From: Sporosarcina sp. Marseille-Q4943
Lineage (GTDB): Bacteria > Bacillota > Bacilli > Bacillales_A > Planococcaceae
Reading direction: 5' to 3'
Assembly: GCF_943736995.1 (NCBI RefSeq)
Contig: NZ_CALSFT010000002.1
Location: 806,001 to 870,000 of the forward strand
Length of the DNA stretch: 64,000 bases
Part shown: in pieces, positions 1 through 8,014 of the stretch
Layout: each line of letters opens with the position of its first letter
Numbering within the stretch: the first letter of the stretch is position 1
The notes under the pieces: generated by a model
What the model was told of the DNA's origin: nothing
Database searches by the model: none
Seen by the model: the letters and a program-made list of their open reading frames with translations, nothing else
Program-made: the position numbers and the translations under genes

Positions 1-208
1 CCCGGGCGAGATAGGAAGCAAATTCGCCCCGAGTGACCGCTTTATTCGGATTGAACTTGCTGTCCGTCCGAATGACTTTTTTCTGGATCCAATAATTCAA
101 CTCTGTTTCCATCTGGTGTCCCGAGACTGTGCTCGCTTCCACCGGATTATGGAAAAGAGGAGTAAACATGAGTAGCATTGCCAAGGCAAAAGTTATTGTT
201 TTTTTCAC
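1..208 (-). CDS. SLH-domain secreted protein, N-terminal part only
   Basis: The reverse strand reads from a GTG at 208 (AGGAGG at 216-221, seven bases upstream) off the left edge of the window, giving about 69 residues. It begins with a lysine-rich signal peptide and hydrophobic core ending near VEAST, followed by the start of an S-layer homology domain (a W-I-x-K-K segment, then FNPNKAVTRGEFASYL, the usual SLH signature). A TTG at 211 is possible but sits too close to the ribosome binding site. The rest of the protein is outside the window, so any catalytic domain is unknown. SLH domains bind pyruvylated wall polymer, which fits the nearby csaB. Confidence 0.8.
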   Translation of the reverse strand, partial: MKKTITFALAMLLMFTPLFHNPVEASTVSGHQMETELNYWIQKKVIRTDSKFNPNKAVTRGEFASYLAR

Positions 209-344
209 CAAGAAACCTCCTTTTCTACATCATCTACCATAATATCAGATTCTTTATGAAATAATAAGGTGTAATTTGGTGTGAATTTCCGATTTACTAG
301 AAATAAAATGTCTTCGTACTTAAATAGAAGTGTTACAGCGAGGT

Positions 345-372
345 TTTTCGACAAGTTATTGTCGATTTTTTT
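345..372 (+). terminator. Hairpin with T-run inside a divergent intergenic region
   Basis: Perfect 7-bp stem TCGACAA/TTGTCGA (348-354, 359-365) with a GTTA loop, followed by seven T residues. It would stop plus-strand transcription, yet the gene to the left is on the minus strand and the promoter of the next plus gene lies downstream of it. No plus-strand gene is visible before it. Confidence 0.6.
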
Positions 373-412
373 GAAAATGCAACTAAACAGTAAACCGCAA
401 CGTCGTATAAGA

Positions 413-421
413 TGCTATAAT
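413..421 (+). promoter_or_regulatory. Extended -10 promoter for the O-antigen-ligase-like gene
   Basis: TGCTATAAT is a perfect extended -10 element. No convincing -35 is seen 16-18 bases upstream. Transcription would begin near 428, which makes the upstream in-frame ATG at 433 an unlikely start for the following gene. Confidence 0.55.
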
Positions 422-459
422 GACAAAGGGTCATGCCCATTATCTATTGGAGATCATTC

Positions 460-1944
460 GTGGAAAGGGTTTTTTTGTTAATGACAACACTTACAAACAA
501 ATTGAAGGAAAAAGATACAGTTTATTTCTTAGTCGCATTGGCGGTCGTCGTAGTCGCACTTTTCCTTCCGTCGTCCATTGCACTCGTCGCGACATCATTG
601 TTTTTTGTCCTCTATGCATTTTTCAGGCCGCAGCAAAGCCTGTTGTTTCTCGTCATCTATGTAAGCATCCGGCCATTGCTCGTGGAAGTAAACCCGGGCT
701 TGAAGCTGATCGGGGACTTAATCACGTTCATAGCTTTCGTCAAGCTTGTCATTTCAAGCGGTCGTAATTGGAAGACTTTGTTCTCTTTCAAATGGTTCGA
801 ATGGGCATTTTTTGCGTTGCTCATCGCAGGATCAATCAGCGGATTGCTCCAAGGTGTCCTTCCAGCGGCTGTCCTTTTCCAAGTCCGGACGTTCGTCATC
901 ATGTACTTGCTTTATTACATCATCGCAAGAATGGTTCTGCCGGATGACTGGTTGAAGCGGCTCGCATGGGTGACCGTTTGGACGAGTATGATTTCATGCA
1001 TCCACGGCCTCATTGAAAAGTTGTCCATGAGACAGCTGCTTCTGCCGGATGTATGGAAATATAAAACGTTAAGCGCAACGAACTTCGTGCGTATATACGG
1101 TTTGCCTGGAAATCCGAACTCATTGGCACTTTTGTTGTTTTTCGGGATTATGTCGTTGCTCTTCCTTCAGCACATTTATAAAGGTGAAAAGTATAAATGG
1201 TTCTTGAATATCAATTTAGTGCTTTTCGTCGGGGTTTTCATTTTAACGTATTCACGTGGAACGTGGATTTCCGCTTTCGTCTTAGGAGCGATTTTCATCT
1301 TGACGACAAAGAACTGGCATTTGCTGAAAAGGCTCGTCATCGCAGGTATCGCTGCAATCATCCTCATTTATTATCCAGTGAATTTAGGCGTTAAATATGT
1401 CGCGACTCTCGGGGTTGAGCCGCCGCAAGACCCGGCAGGCAGCATCGCCGGTCGATTCGGTGAGACGTTCGATCAACAGAACTTGGCGCTCATGTCTGAA
1501 AGCGGCCGATTCTTCTACATTAAAAAAGGCTTTGAAATCTTTAAGGAGTATCCGGTTGCCGGTTCAGGATTCGGATCATTCGGCGGTTCTGCAACGTTAT
1601 CGTACGGTTCGCCAATTTACGACCATTACGGAATCCGTTCGGATATTTACGGAGGCAAGTATTTCTATTCTGATAACCAATACATCCAGATCATCACAGA
1701 GACAGGAATTATTGGAGTCATTCTATTCGCCGCCTTCCTGCTCGGCATGCTGTATCTGTTCTGGAAGGAACGGAAAACGCCGATGGGCAAATTCATGATT
1801 GCGCTATGGTTTGCTACCGGCTTCTCTGGCTTCTACTATAATATATGGGAACTGAAGCTCTACACGATGTTCTACTTCATCCTGTTCGGCATCTTCGCTT
1901 CCATGACGAATCAATACACGAAATTCAACACTAAAGATATTTGA
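460..1944 (+). CDS. O-antigen ligase/polymerase-like (Wzy_C) membrane protein
   Basis: About 494 residues of alternating hydrophobic segments (roughly ten to twelve membrane spans) with a large extracytoplasmic loop in the second half containing the conserved Gly-rich stretch GSGFGSFGG. The central GNPNSLALLL and TYSRGTW segments are typical of the Wzy_C/O-antigen ligase family, which polymerises glycan repeats or transfers them from a lipid carrier outside the membrane. The reading frame is open from an ATG at 433. GTG at 460 has GGAG six bases upstream and ATG at 481 has GGAAAGG twelve bases upstream, so 460 or 481 is more likely. Placement beside an SLH protein and csaB suggests a role in a secondary cell-wall polysaccharide. 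That role is inference. Confidence 0.8.
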   Translation: MERVFLLMTTLTNKLKEKDTVYFLVALAVVVVALFLPSSIALVATSLFFVLYAFFRPQQSLLFLVIYVSIRPLLVEVNPGLKLIGDLITFIAFVKLVISSGRNWKTLFSFKWFEWAFFALLIAGSISGLLQGVLPAAVLFQVRTFVIMYLLYYIIARMVLPDDWLKRLAWVTVWTSMISCIHGLIEKLSMRQLLLPDVWKYKTLSATNFVRIYGLPGNPNSLALLLFFGIMSLLFLQHIYKGEKYKWFLNINLVLFVGVFILTYSRGTWISAFVLGAIFILTTKNWHLLKRLVIAGIAAIILIYYPVNLGVKYVATLGVEPPQDPAGSIAGRFGETFDQQNLALMSESGRFFYIKKGFEIFKEYPVAGSGFGSFGGSATLSYGSPIYDHYGIRSDIYGGKYFYSDNQYIQIITETGIIGVILFAAFLLGMLYLFWKERKTPMGKFMIALWFATGFSGFYYNIWELKLYTMFYFILFGIFASMTNQYTKFNTKDI

Positions 1945-1951
1945 TTATCCG

Positions 1952-1979
1952 CCATCCGGTGCTTGCCGGGTGGTTTTTT
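1952..1979 (+). terminator. Rho-independent terminator
   Basis: Stem CCATCCGG (1952-1959) pairs with CCGGGTGG (1966-1973) through one G-T wobble, followed by TTTTTT. It ends the O-antigen-ligase-like gene. The remaining bases to 2190 hold no convincing gene or promoter. Confidence 0.8.
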
Positions 1980-2232
1980 GTTGTCAGAAAACCTACGGGA
2001 ATCTCATTCTAGAAAACCATCACCTTCCCTCCTAATATCTCACTCAATTATCTGCACAACTTCCAAAATAATGAAGTATTTACCAATTATTTTTGATGGA
2101 AATCTAGACGTGACAAGACTTCACGGGCTTTTTCCTTCTTATGGATTATGGTATTTTGTCGAAACGTTTGGTAAGCTTGACATTGATTCATAGAAAGGAA
2201 GGTGTCGACTTATCATTAATAAAGTAGATTCA

Positions 2233-4488
2233 TTGAAGGTTTTCGGGAAAAAAGTCGCGATGACTGCGGCTGCTGTGACACTTTTAGTAGCAGTGCCAAC
2301 AGGAGCATCGGCAAAGACGCAGACAGTGGATAGCTATCCGGTTTCATCCGGAGTGACGTATACGCATTACACGAATTCGGGCACAAACCATATCAATCAT
2401 GTGAGTGTCGACTTGAATGACCCTTACACGAAGCTCGATATTGGGGTGCCATCCCCGATTGCAAAAACGGAAGCAACCACAACACTTGCAAATCGGGATT
2501 CGCGTGACGGGAATCGCGTCGTCGGTGCAGTGAACGCTTCGTTTTTTGAAATGAGAACCGGGCTGCCGATGTATTTGATTTCACAAGGCAATGAAATTAT
2601 CAACGGCGGTGTCATCTCAAATTCTCGTGAATATTATGTGAGCAGGCCGATTGCATTTGGTGTAATGAGCGACGGCCGCGCGGAAATTGACGAGTTCAAT
2701 TTCGATATCCGCATTAACCATCATGGTAACAGCTACAAGATGACCGGTTTGAATCGTGAAAGGCAGGGGGGAGAGACGATCATCTTCACGCCGCAACACC
2801 TTTCATCAACGACTGGGTCAAATGAATACGGCGTCGAAGTTGTCGTCGATACCGGAACACCGATCACGTCTACATATTACGGCCAGCAATTGACTGGAAA
2901 AGTTGTAAAAGTGAGAGATTATGGTTCAACGGAAAAGATAACAATCCCGAAAACGGGCTTTGTCATTTCAGCACACGGTGCGAAAGCGTTGGAAAGGATT
3001 GGGGCTATTAAAGCTGGGGACACTGTATCCCTCAATCTATCAATAGACCAGAAGTGGATGGATTCCTCGTTCATGTTGGCGAGCGGACCAATGCTATTGA
3101 AGGACGGCCAGCCGTACATCACGATGGATACGTCGAACTGGCGCGCGAAAGCGATGACTGCACGTACAGCAATCGCCATCAGCAGGGACAAGAAGAAAGT
3201 CGACCTCGTGACGGTGGATAGAAGAAGCGGATACAGCAACGGCATGACGTTGACACAGTTCGCGAATTACTTGGCATCCCAAGGGTACGACCGTGCCATC
3301 AACTTTGACGGCGGCGGTTCGACGACGATGGGCATCCGGAAACATGGCAGCAACACAGTTGTCTTGGCGAACCGGACATCGGAGACAAGTCAGCGTAGAG
3401 TATCTGCGATTATTGAAGCGATCAGCACAGCGCCGCTCAGCGATCCTGCACATATTAGCGTTTCGCGTGGACAAGTCGGCGAAATGCTAGTCGGAGCAAG
3501 CGTACCATTGACGATCAACTATGTGTTGGATGCGTATTACAATCCGCTGAAATTCGATGCTTCCCAATTGTCGATTACGTCGGCTAATGGCAAAGCTTCC
3601 GTTGCGGGTACGACATTTACGGCGACAGAAGCCGGCACCGACCGGATTAATGTGCGATACGGCGGAGCGACGCAATCATTCCCGATTACGATTGTCGATG
3701 CGCCTGCCAAATTGACTATTTCACCAGTCACATCGGCGATCGCTCCTGGTTCAACAATGACATTCACAGCAACAGCTACCGATGCTCAAGGAAAACCGGT
3801 TATTTATTCACCGGAACAATTGACGTGGAGCGTTAGCGGCGATATCGGTGCTATTACGGAAACAGGAACGTTCAGAGCATCCAAAGTGCCTGGCAAAGGG
3901 TCCATCAACGTGAAGCTCGGAACGAAAACGGCTTCACTTCCGATCGAACTGTCGGATGGCATGCCTGCGTTCACTGACATTCCGTCCGATTATGCATACT
4001 ACACGGAAATCCGCTTCTTGAAGGATCTCGGTTACATTAAAGGGGATCTGGACGGCAAGTTCAATCCTGGCCAGACGTTATCAAGGGAACACGCAGCTGT
4101 CATCCTAAGCCGCGTATTCAACTTGGATACATCACGCGCTGGAGCCCAAAAGTTCAGCGACGTACCATCGACTCACCGTTACTTCAACGAAATCAATGCC
4201 ATCGCAGAAGCGAACCTCGTCGGAGGGAAAGGTGACGGCAGTTTCGACCCTGCCGGCCAACTGACACGCGCGCAAATGGCTGCGATTCTCGTAAAAGCGT
4301 ACGAGTTGAAAGGGGAGTCCGAAAAGAAATTCAAGGACGTACCTTCAAGTCACTGGGCGTACAAACAAGTCCATATCCTAGCGAACCATAAAATTACGAC
4401 TGGGAATGAAAAAGGGAACTTCGAACCGAATAAGCCGGTAAACCGCGCTCAATTCAGCGCATTCCTATACCGCGCCATTAATCGATAA
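2233..4488 (+). CDS. Secreted phosphodiester glycosidase-like protein with three SLH domains
   Basis: 751 residues. A signal peptide (basic FGKKVAM, hydrophobic core, ASA cleavage) is followed by a phosphodiester glycosidase (NAGPA/DUF2233) domain at about 65-400, with the family hallmarks GAVNASFF and NFDGGGSTTM. A region at about 400-570 looks like two bacterial Ig-like repeats. Three SLH repeats fill about 575-751. The family includes the enzyme that uncovers mannose-6-phosphate tags and bacterial exo-acting glycosidases. Here the likely substrate is an envelope glycan or polymer, held at the cell surface by the SLH domains. The start used is TTG with no good ribosome binding site. A strong GAAAGGAAGG lies at 2193-2202, so an in-frame ATT or ATC at 2212-2217 is a possible alternative. 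Confidence 0.85.
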   Translation: MKVFGKKVAMTAAAVTLLVAVPTGASAKTQTVDSYPVSSGVTYTHYTNSGTNHINHVSVDLNDPYTKLDIGVPSPIAKTEATTTLANRDSRDGNRVVGAVNASFFEMRTGLPMYLISQGNEIINGGVISNSREYYVSRPIAFGVMSDGRAEIDEFNFDIRINHHGNSYKMTGLNRERQGGETIIFTPQHLSSTTGSNEYGVEVVVDTGTPITSTYYGQQLTGKVVKVRDYGSTEKITIPKTGFVISAHGAKALERIGAIKAGDTVSLNLSIDQKWMDSSFMLASGPMLLKDGQPYITMDTSNWRAKAMTARTAIAISRDKKKVDLVTVDRRSGYSNGMTLTQFANYLASQGYDRAINFDGGGSTTMGIRKHGSNTVVLANRTSETSQRRVSAIIEAISTAPLSDPAHISVSRGQVGEMLVGASVPLTINYVLDAYYNPLKFDASQLSITSANGKASVAGTTFTATEAGTDRINVRYGGATQSFPITIVDAPAKLTISPVTSAIAPGSTMTFTATATDAQGKPVIYSPEQLTWSVSGDIGAITETGTFRASKVPGKGSINVKLGTKTASLPIELSDGMPAFTDIPSDYAYYTEIRFLKDLGYIKGDLDGKFNPGQTLSREHAAVILSRVFNLDTSRAGAQKFSDVPSTHRYFNEINAIAEANLVGGKGDGSFDPAGQLTRAQMAAILVKAYELKGESEKKFKDVPSSHWAYKQVHILANHKITTGNEKGNFEPNKPVNRAQFSAFLYRAINR

Positions 4489-4498
4489 TAGAAAGATT

Positions 4499-4536
4499 TG
4501 CCGTGGATCGAATTTTCGTTCCGCGGCATTTTTTTC
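4499..4536 (+). terminator. Rho-independent terminator
   Basis: Stem TGCCGTGGA (4499-4507) pairs with TCCGCGGCA (4520-4528) through one wobble, followed by a run of eight T. It separates the SLH glycosidase gene from csaB. Confidence 0.85.
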
Positions 4537-4551
4537 TTTATGAATGAAGCA

Positions 4552-4560
4552 TGTTATAAT
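4552..4560 (+). promoter_or_regulatory. Extended -10 promoter of csaB
   Basis: TGTTATAAT is a perfect TGnTATAAT extended -10. Transcription would start near 4567, which rules out the upstream ATG at 4544 and supports ATG 4592 as the csaB start. Confidence 0.65.
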
Positions 4561-4591
4561 GAACTCATTATTTGTAGAAGGAAGTTGGATT

Positions 4592-5737
4592 ATGAGAATA
4601 GGAATTGTAGGGAATTACGGTAACGATAATAACGGGGACGAAGCGATTCTGCTCAGCCTCGTGAAACAAGTGACGTCCACTTTCAACATCAGTACGTCTC
4701 AGCTCACCATTTTTAGCAATAATCCGAAGCAGACAGCCGAGCGCTACGGAGTGGAAAGCTATCCGCTTTATTATAAAAAAGGGAACGCCGTCAAGACATT
4801 CATCGAAACGTTCCGTCAAAATAAAAGAGTCGTGAAACAGCTTGACCTGCTTGTCATCGGTGGCGGAGGTATCCTCATGGACTTGTACCGACGGGAAGCA
4901 CCTTTGTACGGATCGTATGCGATGATGGCGAAACAATCGAATACGCCGTATGTCATTTATGGTTGCGGGGCGGGGCCATTGCATACATCTTTAGGGAAAT
5001 GGTTCATCCGCTATATGTGCAAGCACGCTGAAAGTGTTTCGGTCCGGGATCCGGAATCCGCGGAATTGTTGCGTTCGATCGGCGTCAATGAAAAAGTCGA
5101 CGTCATCGGCGATCCAGCCTTTTCCTTGCGGGAAGAAGGCGCTGCTGCAAAATCTGAAAAACCGACGAAAATCGGCGTGACCGCCGTCCCTTATTACAAC
5201 GCCGATTATTGGCCGGAAGGGAATCCCGATAAGTATCGGAAATACGTCGAAGGAATGGCGAAAAATCTGGACAAGCTCGCTGCCGGGCGAGACGTCGAAA
5301 TCACGTTCTTCGCGACGAAATTTCCACAGGACGCCAATGTGACGAAGGACATTCAAGAGTTGATGATGGAAAGTGCGAAGACGACAATCATCGACGAAAA
5401 TCTGTTGCCTTCCAAAATTATGGAAGTTACGGAGCGGCAAGATATCGTCATCGGAACACGGTTGCACTCATTGATTTTGGCAACGTGCACGGAAACGCCG
5501 ATCATGGCGATTTCCTACCACCATAAAGTGAAAGACTTTATGAGCTTGGCCGGGTTGGAACGCTTTTCATTCCCGATCGACGAGCTTCACGAAAACGACG
5601 AGTATTTCCTCGGTGCGTTTAATGAAATGAATGCTGACTGGCAAGGAACATTGCAGCAAACCGAACAACTCTCGAAGAAGCTGTATGACGAAGCGATGAA
5701 TGGAACAGTTCAATTTACAGATGCATTGAATAAGTGA
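4592..5737 (+). CDS. csaB: CsaB-type polysaccharide pyruvyl transferase
   Basis: 381 residues from ATG 4592 (GAAGGAAG seven bases upstream). The N-terminus MRIGIVGNYGNDNNGDEA and the Gly-rich IGGGGILMDLYRR segment, followed by IYGCGAGPL and RDPESAELL, are characteristic of the CsaB/PS_pyruv_trans family. CsaB transfers pyruvate from phosphoenolpyruvate to the secondary cell-wall polysaccharide, creating the ketal that SLH domains recognise. The presence of at least five SLH proteins in the window fits. No signal peptide, so the enzyme is cytoplasmic. It is monocistronic here, with its own promoter and terminator, unlike the csaA-csaB arrangement known in Bacillus anthracis. Confidence 0.92.
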   Translation: MRIGIVGNYGNDNNGDEAILLSLVKQVTSTFNISTSQLTIFSNNPKQTAERYGVESYPLYYKKGNAVKTFIETFRQNKRVVKQLDLLVIGGGGILMDLYRREAPLYGSYAMMAKQSNTPYVIYGCGAGPLHTSLGKWFIRYMCKHAESVSVRDPESAELLRSIGVNEKVDVIGDPAFSLREEGAAAKSEKPTKIGVTAVPYYNADYWPEGNPDKYRKYVEGMAKNLDKLAAGRDVEITFFATKFPQDANVTKDIQELMMESAKTTIIDENLLPSKIMEVTERQDIVIGTRLHSLILATCTETPIMAISYHHKVKDFMSLAGLERFSFPIDELHENDEYFLGAFNEMNADWQGTLQQTEQLSKKLYDEAMNGTVQFTDALNK

Positions 5738-5744
5738 TGTAGTG

Positions 5745-5772
5745 CCGCCGGATGCTTATCCGGCGGTTTTTT
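5745..5772 (+). terminator. Rho-independent terminator of csaB
   Basis: Perfect nine-base stem CCGCCGGAT (5745-5753) with ATCCGGCGG (5758-5766), loop GCTT, then a T-run. It lies between the convergent csaB and LytTR genes. Confidence 0.9.
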
Positions 5773-5822
5773 ATATTAAGAAGATGCTTGTAAATAGAGG
5801 CAAAAAGCCTCTCCTTCCTCCC

Positions 5823-6494
5823 TCAAAACCCCAGCACACATTTCACATCATTTACATACGACTGGCTCACCGGCAGTTCTGTACCATCCACTAATGTCAC
5901 CACTAGGTTCGAGGAGAAATCGCGCGAGATCCTCAAAATTCTGGCTGTATTGACGATGTAGGAACGGTGAATGCGCAAAAAAATCTCAGGCAGCCGCTTA
6001 TCCAATTCCTTCAATGTGCTCGAAATGCTGAATTGCCCGTCCTCGGTGTAGAAGAATGTCTTTTTTTGATAGCTTTCGATATGTGTGATCTGTTCGATCG
6101 GCACCGGGTACCATTCGTCGTCGAGCTTTCCAGTGAGCAGCCGCAAAGGAACGCTTTGGGCCGACTTTTGTTCATCTTCCTGTGGAAGGATGACGACGAG
6201 TGCAGCTTGTTCGCCGTTTATTTCAATCGGATAGCCGACGCCGTACGAAGGAGTCGCCGACAGAGTCGAATCAATCATGACCTCCGTTTTTTTCATATGC
6301 TTCATCACTTTCGCCGCAATGCTCCCTTCAAGAATCGGTTGGCCATCCACCCATTTGTCATCGTCAAAATCAGGAACGCAATTGATGTAATGGCCGTTCA
6401 ACGCTATCGCAAGTCGGGCGTCTGTAGGAATCCAATCTTGCAGGAGGCATGCAAGTTGTTGCAAAACTTCATCACGTACATCCGTCTTTTCCAT
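5823..6494 (-). CDS. LytTR-type transcriptional regulator, divergent from aceA
   Basis: 223 residues; ATG 6494 with AAAGGAGAAG eight bases upstream. The C-terminal 100 residues form a LytTR DNA-binding domain: PIEQITHIES, the RIHRSYIVN segment and LVDGTELPVSQSYV are the usual signature. The N-terminal 120 residues do not look like a response-regulator receiver (no phosphoacceptor DD/D/K pattern). They may be a small-molecule sensor, with YGVGYPIEINGEQAALVVILP resembling a PAS/GAF-like beta sheet. It is transcribed away from aceA-aceB across a 184-base gap containing dyad symmetries, so it probably regulates the glyoxylate shunt. That link rests on position only. Confidence 0.8.
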   Translation of the reverse strand: MEKTDVRDEVLQQLACLLQDWIPTDARLAIALNGHYINCVPDFDDDKWVDGQPILEGSIAAKVMKHMKKTEVMIDSTLSATPSYGVGYPIEINGEQAALVVILPQEDEQKSAQSVPLRLLTGKLDDEWYPVPIEQITHIESYQKKTFFYTEDGQFSISSTLKELDKRLPEIFLRIHRSYIVNTARILRISRDFSSNLVVTLVDGTELPVSQSYVNDVKCVLGF

Positions 6495-6591
6495 TGAGTT
6501 ATCTTCTCCTTTAACGATTTCATCGAGCTATTTCCTTATTCATCCTTTTAAACTACCATTTTGTCGGAATGCACAGACAATATAAATATTC

Positions 6592-6635
6592 TGTTATATA
6601 GTAATGTATAACAACTTTAACTGTTGTGGAACAGT
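6592..6635. promoter_or_regulatory. Two adjacent dyads between the LytTR gene and aceA (candidate operator)
   Basis: TGTTATA (6592-6598) is mirrored by TATAACA (6607-6613), and ACTGTT (6620-6625) by AACAGT (6630-6635) with a GTGG spacer. Both contain TGTT/AACA half-sites and their centres are 25 bases apart. They lie immediately upstream of the aceA ribosome binding site, where an operator would be expected. The binding protein is not identified. Classical LytTR sites are direct repeats, which these are not. Confidence 0.45.
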
Positions 6636-6678
6636 AAGAAAGTATCAATTAATCTATTAAATGAAAGGTGTGTATGGA

Positions 6679-7971
6679 ATGACAAATCAAAATGGACGTA
6701 TGGAACAGGTTGAGCAGCTGGAGAGAAGCTGGCAGGAGGATGAACGTTGGGCGGGTATCGAGCGTGGTTACAGTGCAGAGGATGTCATCAAGCTACGGGG
6801 CTCTGTTCAAATTGAACATACATTGGCGAAAAGAGGGGCGGAGCGGCTCTGGAAATCGCTTCATGAAGAGGATTTCATTAATGCGCTTGGCGCATTGACG
6901 GGCAATCAAGCTGTCCAGCAAGTGAAGGCGGGTCTTCAAGCGATCTATCTGAGCGGCTGGCAAGTGGCGGCAGATGCGAATATGGCTGGACAAATGTATC
7001 CCGATCAAAGCCTTTACCCGGTGAACAGCGTGCCGAACGTCGTAAAGCGTATCAATCAGGCGTTGCAACGTGCGGATCAGATTGACTGCGCGGAAGGACG
7101 GCTAGACGGATTTGATTGGTTCGCTCCGATTGTCGCCGACGCGGAAGCCGGATTCGGAGGTCCTTTAAATGTGTTCGAATTGATGAAAGCGATGATTGAA
7201 GCAGGCGCTGCGGGTGTCCATTTCGAGGATCAGCTCGCTTCGGAAAAGAAATGCGGTCACCTTGGCGGAAAGGTTCTTCTACCAACGCAAAATGCAGTTC
7301 GAAATTTGATATCCGCAAGGCTGGCGGCTGATGTATCGGGTGTCCCGACAATCATCATCGCTAGGACGGATGCCGATGCGGCGGATCTGATCACGAGCGA
7401 TATCGATGAACGCGACCATGAATTCATTACAGGTGAGCGAACGCCGGAAGGATTCTATCGGACGAAAGCAGGCATCGAGCAGGCGATTGCACGCGGTCTC
7501 GCGTATGCGCCATACGCCGATCTCATCTGGTGTGAAACGTCGACGCCGGACCTTTCGGAAGCGAAACGTTTTGCGGACGCCATCCACGAAAAGTTTCCGG
7601 GTAAAATGCTCGCTTATAACTGCTCACCTTCATTCAACTGGAAAGCGAATTTGGATGACGAGACGATCGCCAAATTCCAGCGGGAACTCGGCAAGATGGG
7701 CTATAAATTCCAATTCGTCACATTGGCTGGCTTCCATTCATTGAACCACAGTATGTTTGAATTGGCGCACGGCTATAAAACAGACGGAATGGCGGCCTAT
7801 TCGAAGCTGCAGGAAGCGGAATTCGCGAATGAATCGAAAGGGTATACGGCGACCCGCCACCAGCGTGAAGTCGGAACAGGCTATTTCGATGAAGTGGCAC
7901 AAGTCATTTCAGGCGGCACGTCCTCAACGACAGCGATGAAAGGATCGACGGAAGAGGCGCAGTTCGTATAA
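6679..7971 (+). CDS. aceA: Isocitrate lyase
   Basis: 430 residues from ATG 6679, chosen because AAAGGTG lies eight bases upstream. An in-frame ATG at 6661 has no ribosome binding site. Isocitrate lyase cleaves isocitrate to succinate and glyoxylate, the first step of the glyoxylate bypass. The catalytic KKCGH motif is present with Cys at about residue 192, together with the metal-binding [14 protein letters not shown] segment and the C-terminal [11 protein letters not shown] stretch. Length matches the bacterial family. It is followed 43 bases later by aceB on the same strand with no terminator between, so the two probably form an operon for growth on acetate or fatty acids. Confidence 0.96.
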   Translation: MTNQNGRMEQVEQLERSWQEDERWAGIERGYSAEDVIKLRGSVQIEHTLAKRGAERLWKSLHEEDFINALGALTGNQAVQQVKAGLQAIYLSGWQVAADANMAGQMYPDQSLYPVNSVPNVVKRINQALQRADQIDCAEGRLDGFDWFAPIVADAEAGFGGPLNVFELMKAMIEAGAAGVHFEDQLASEKKCGHLGGKVLLPTQNAVRNLISARLAADVSGVPTIIIARTDADAADLITSDIDERDHEFITGERTPEGFYRTKAGIEQAIARGLAYAPYADLIWCETSTPDLSEAKRFADAIHEKFPGKMLAYNCSPSFNWKANLDDETIAKFQRELGKMGYKFQFVTLAGFHSLNHSMFELAHGYKTDGMAAYSKLQEAEFANESKGYTATRHQREVGTGYFDEVAQVISGGTSSTTAMKGSTEEAQFV

Positions 7972-8014
7972 TTTATTCCATTTAATGCACTCCACGTAAA
8001 TAACATAAGAAAGG

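Noticed and set aside
281..481. 66-codon open frame upstream of the O-antigen-ligase-like gene
   Set aside because: Runs through a terminator and a promoter and has no ribosome binding site.
1963..2193. 76-codon open frame between the O-antigen-ligase-like and SLH genes
   Set aside because: Starts inside the terminator hairpin, no ribosome binding site, no protein-like pattern.
6507..6520. Partial cre-like sequence on the minus strand before the LytTR gene
   Set aside because: It fails the last two consensus positions and overlaps that gene's ribosome binding site.
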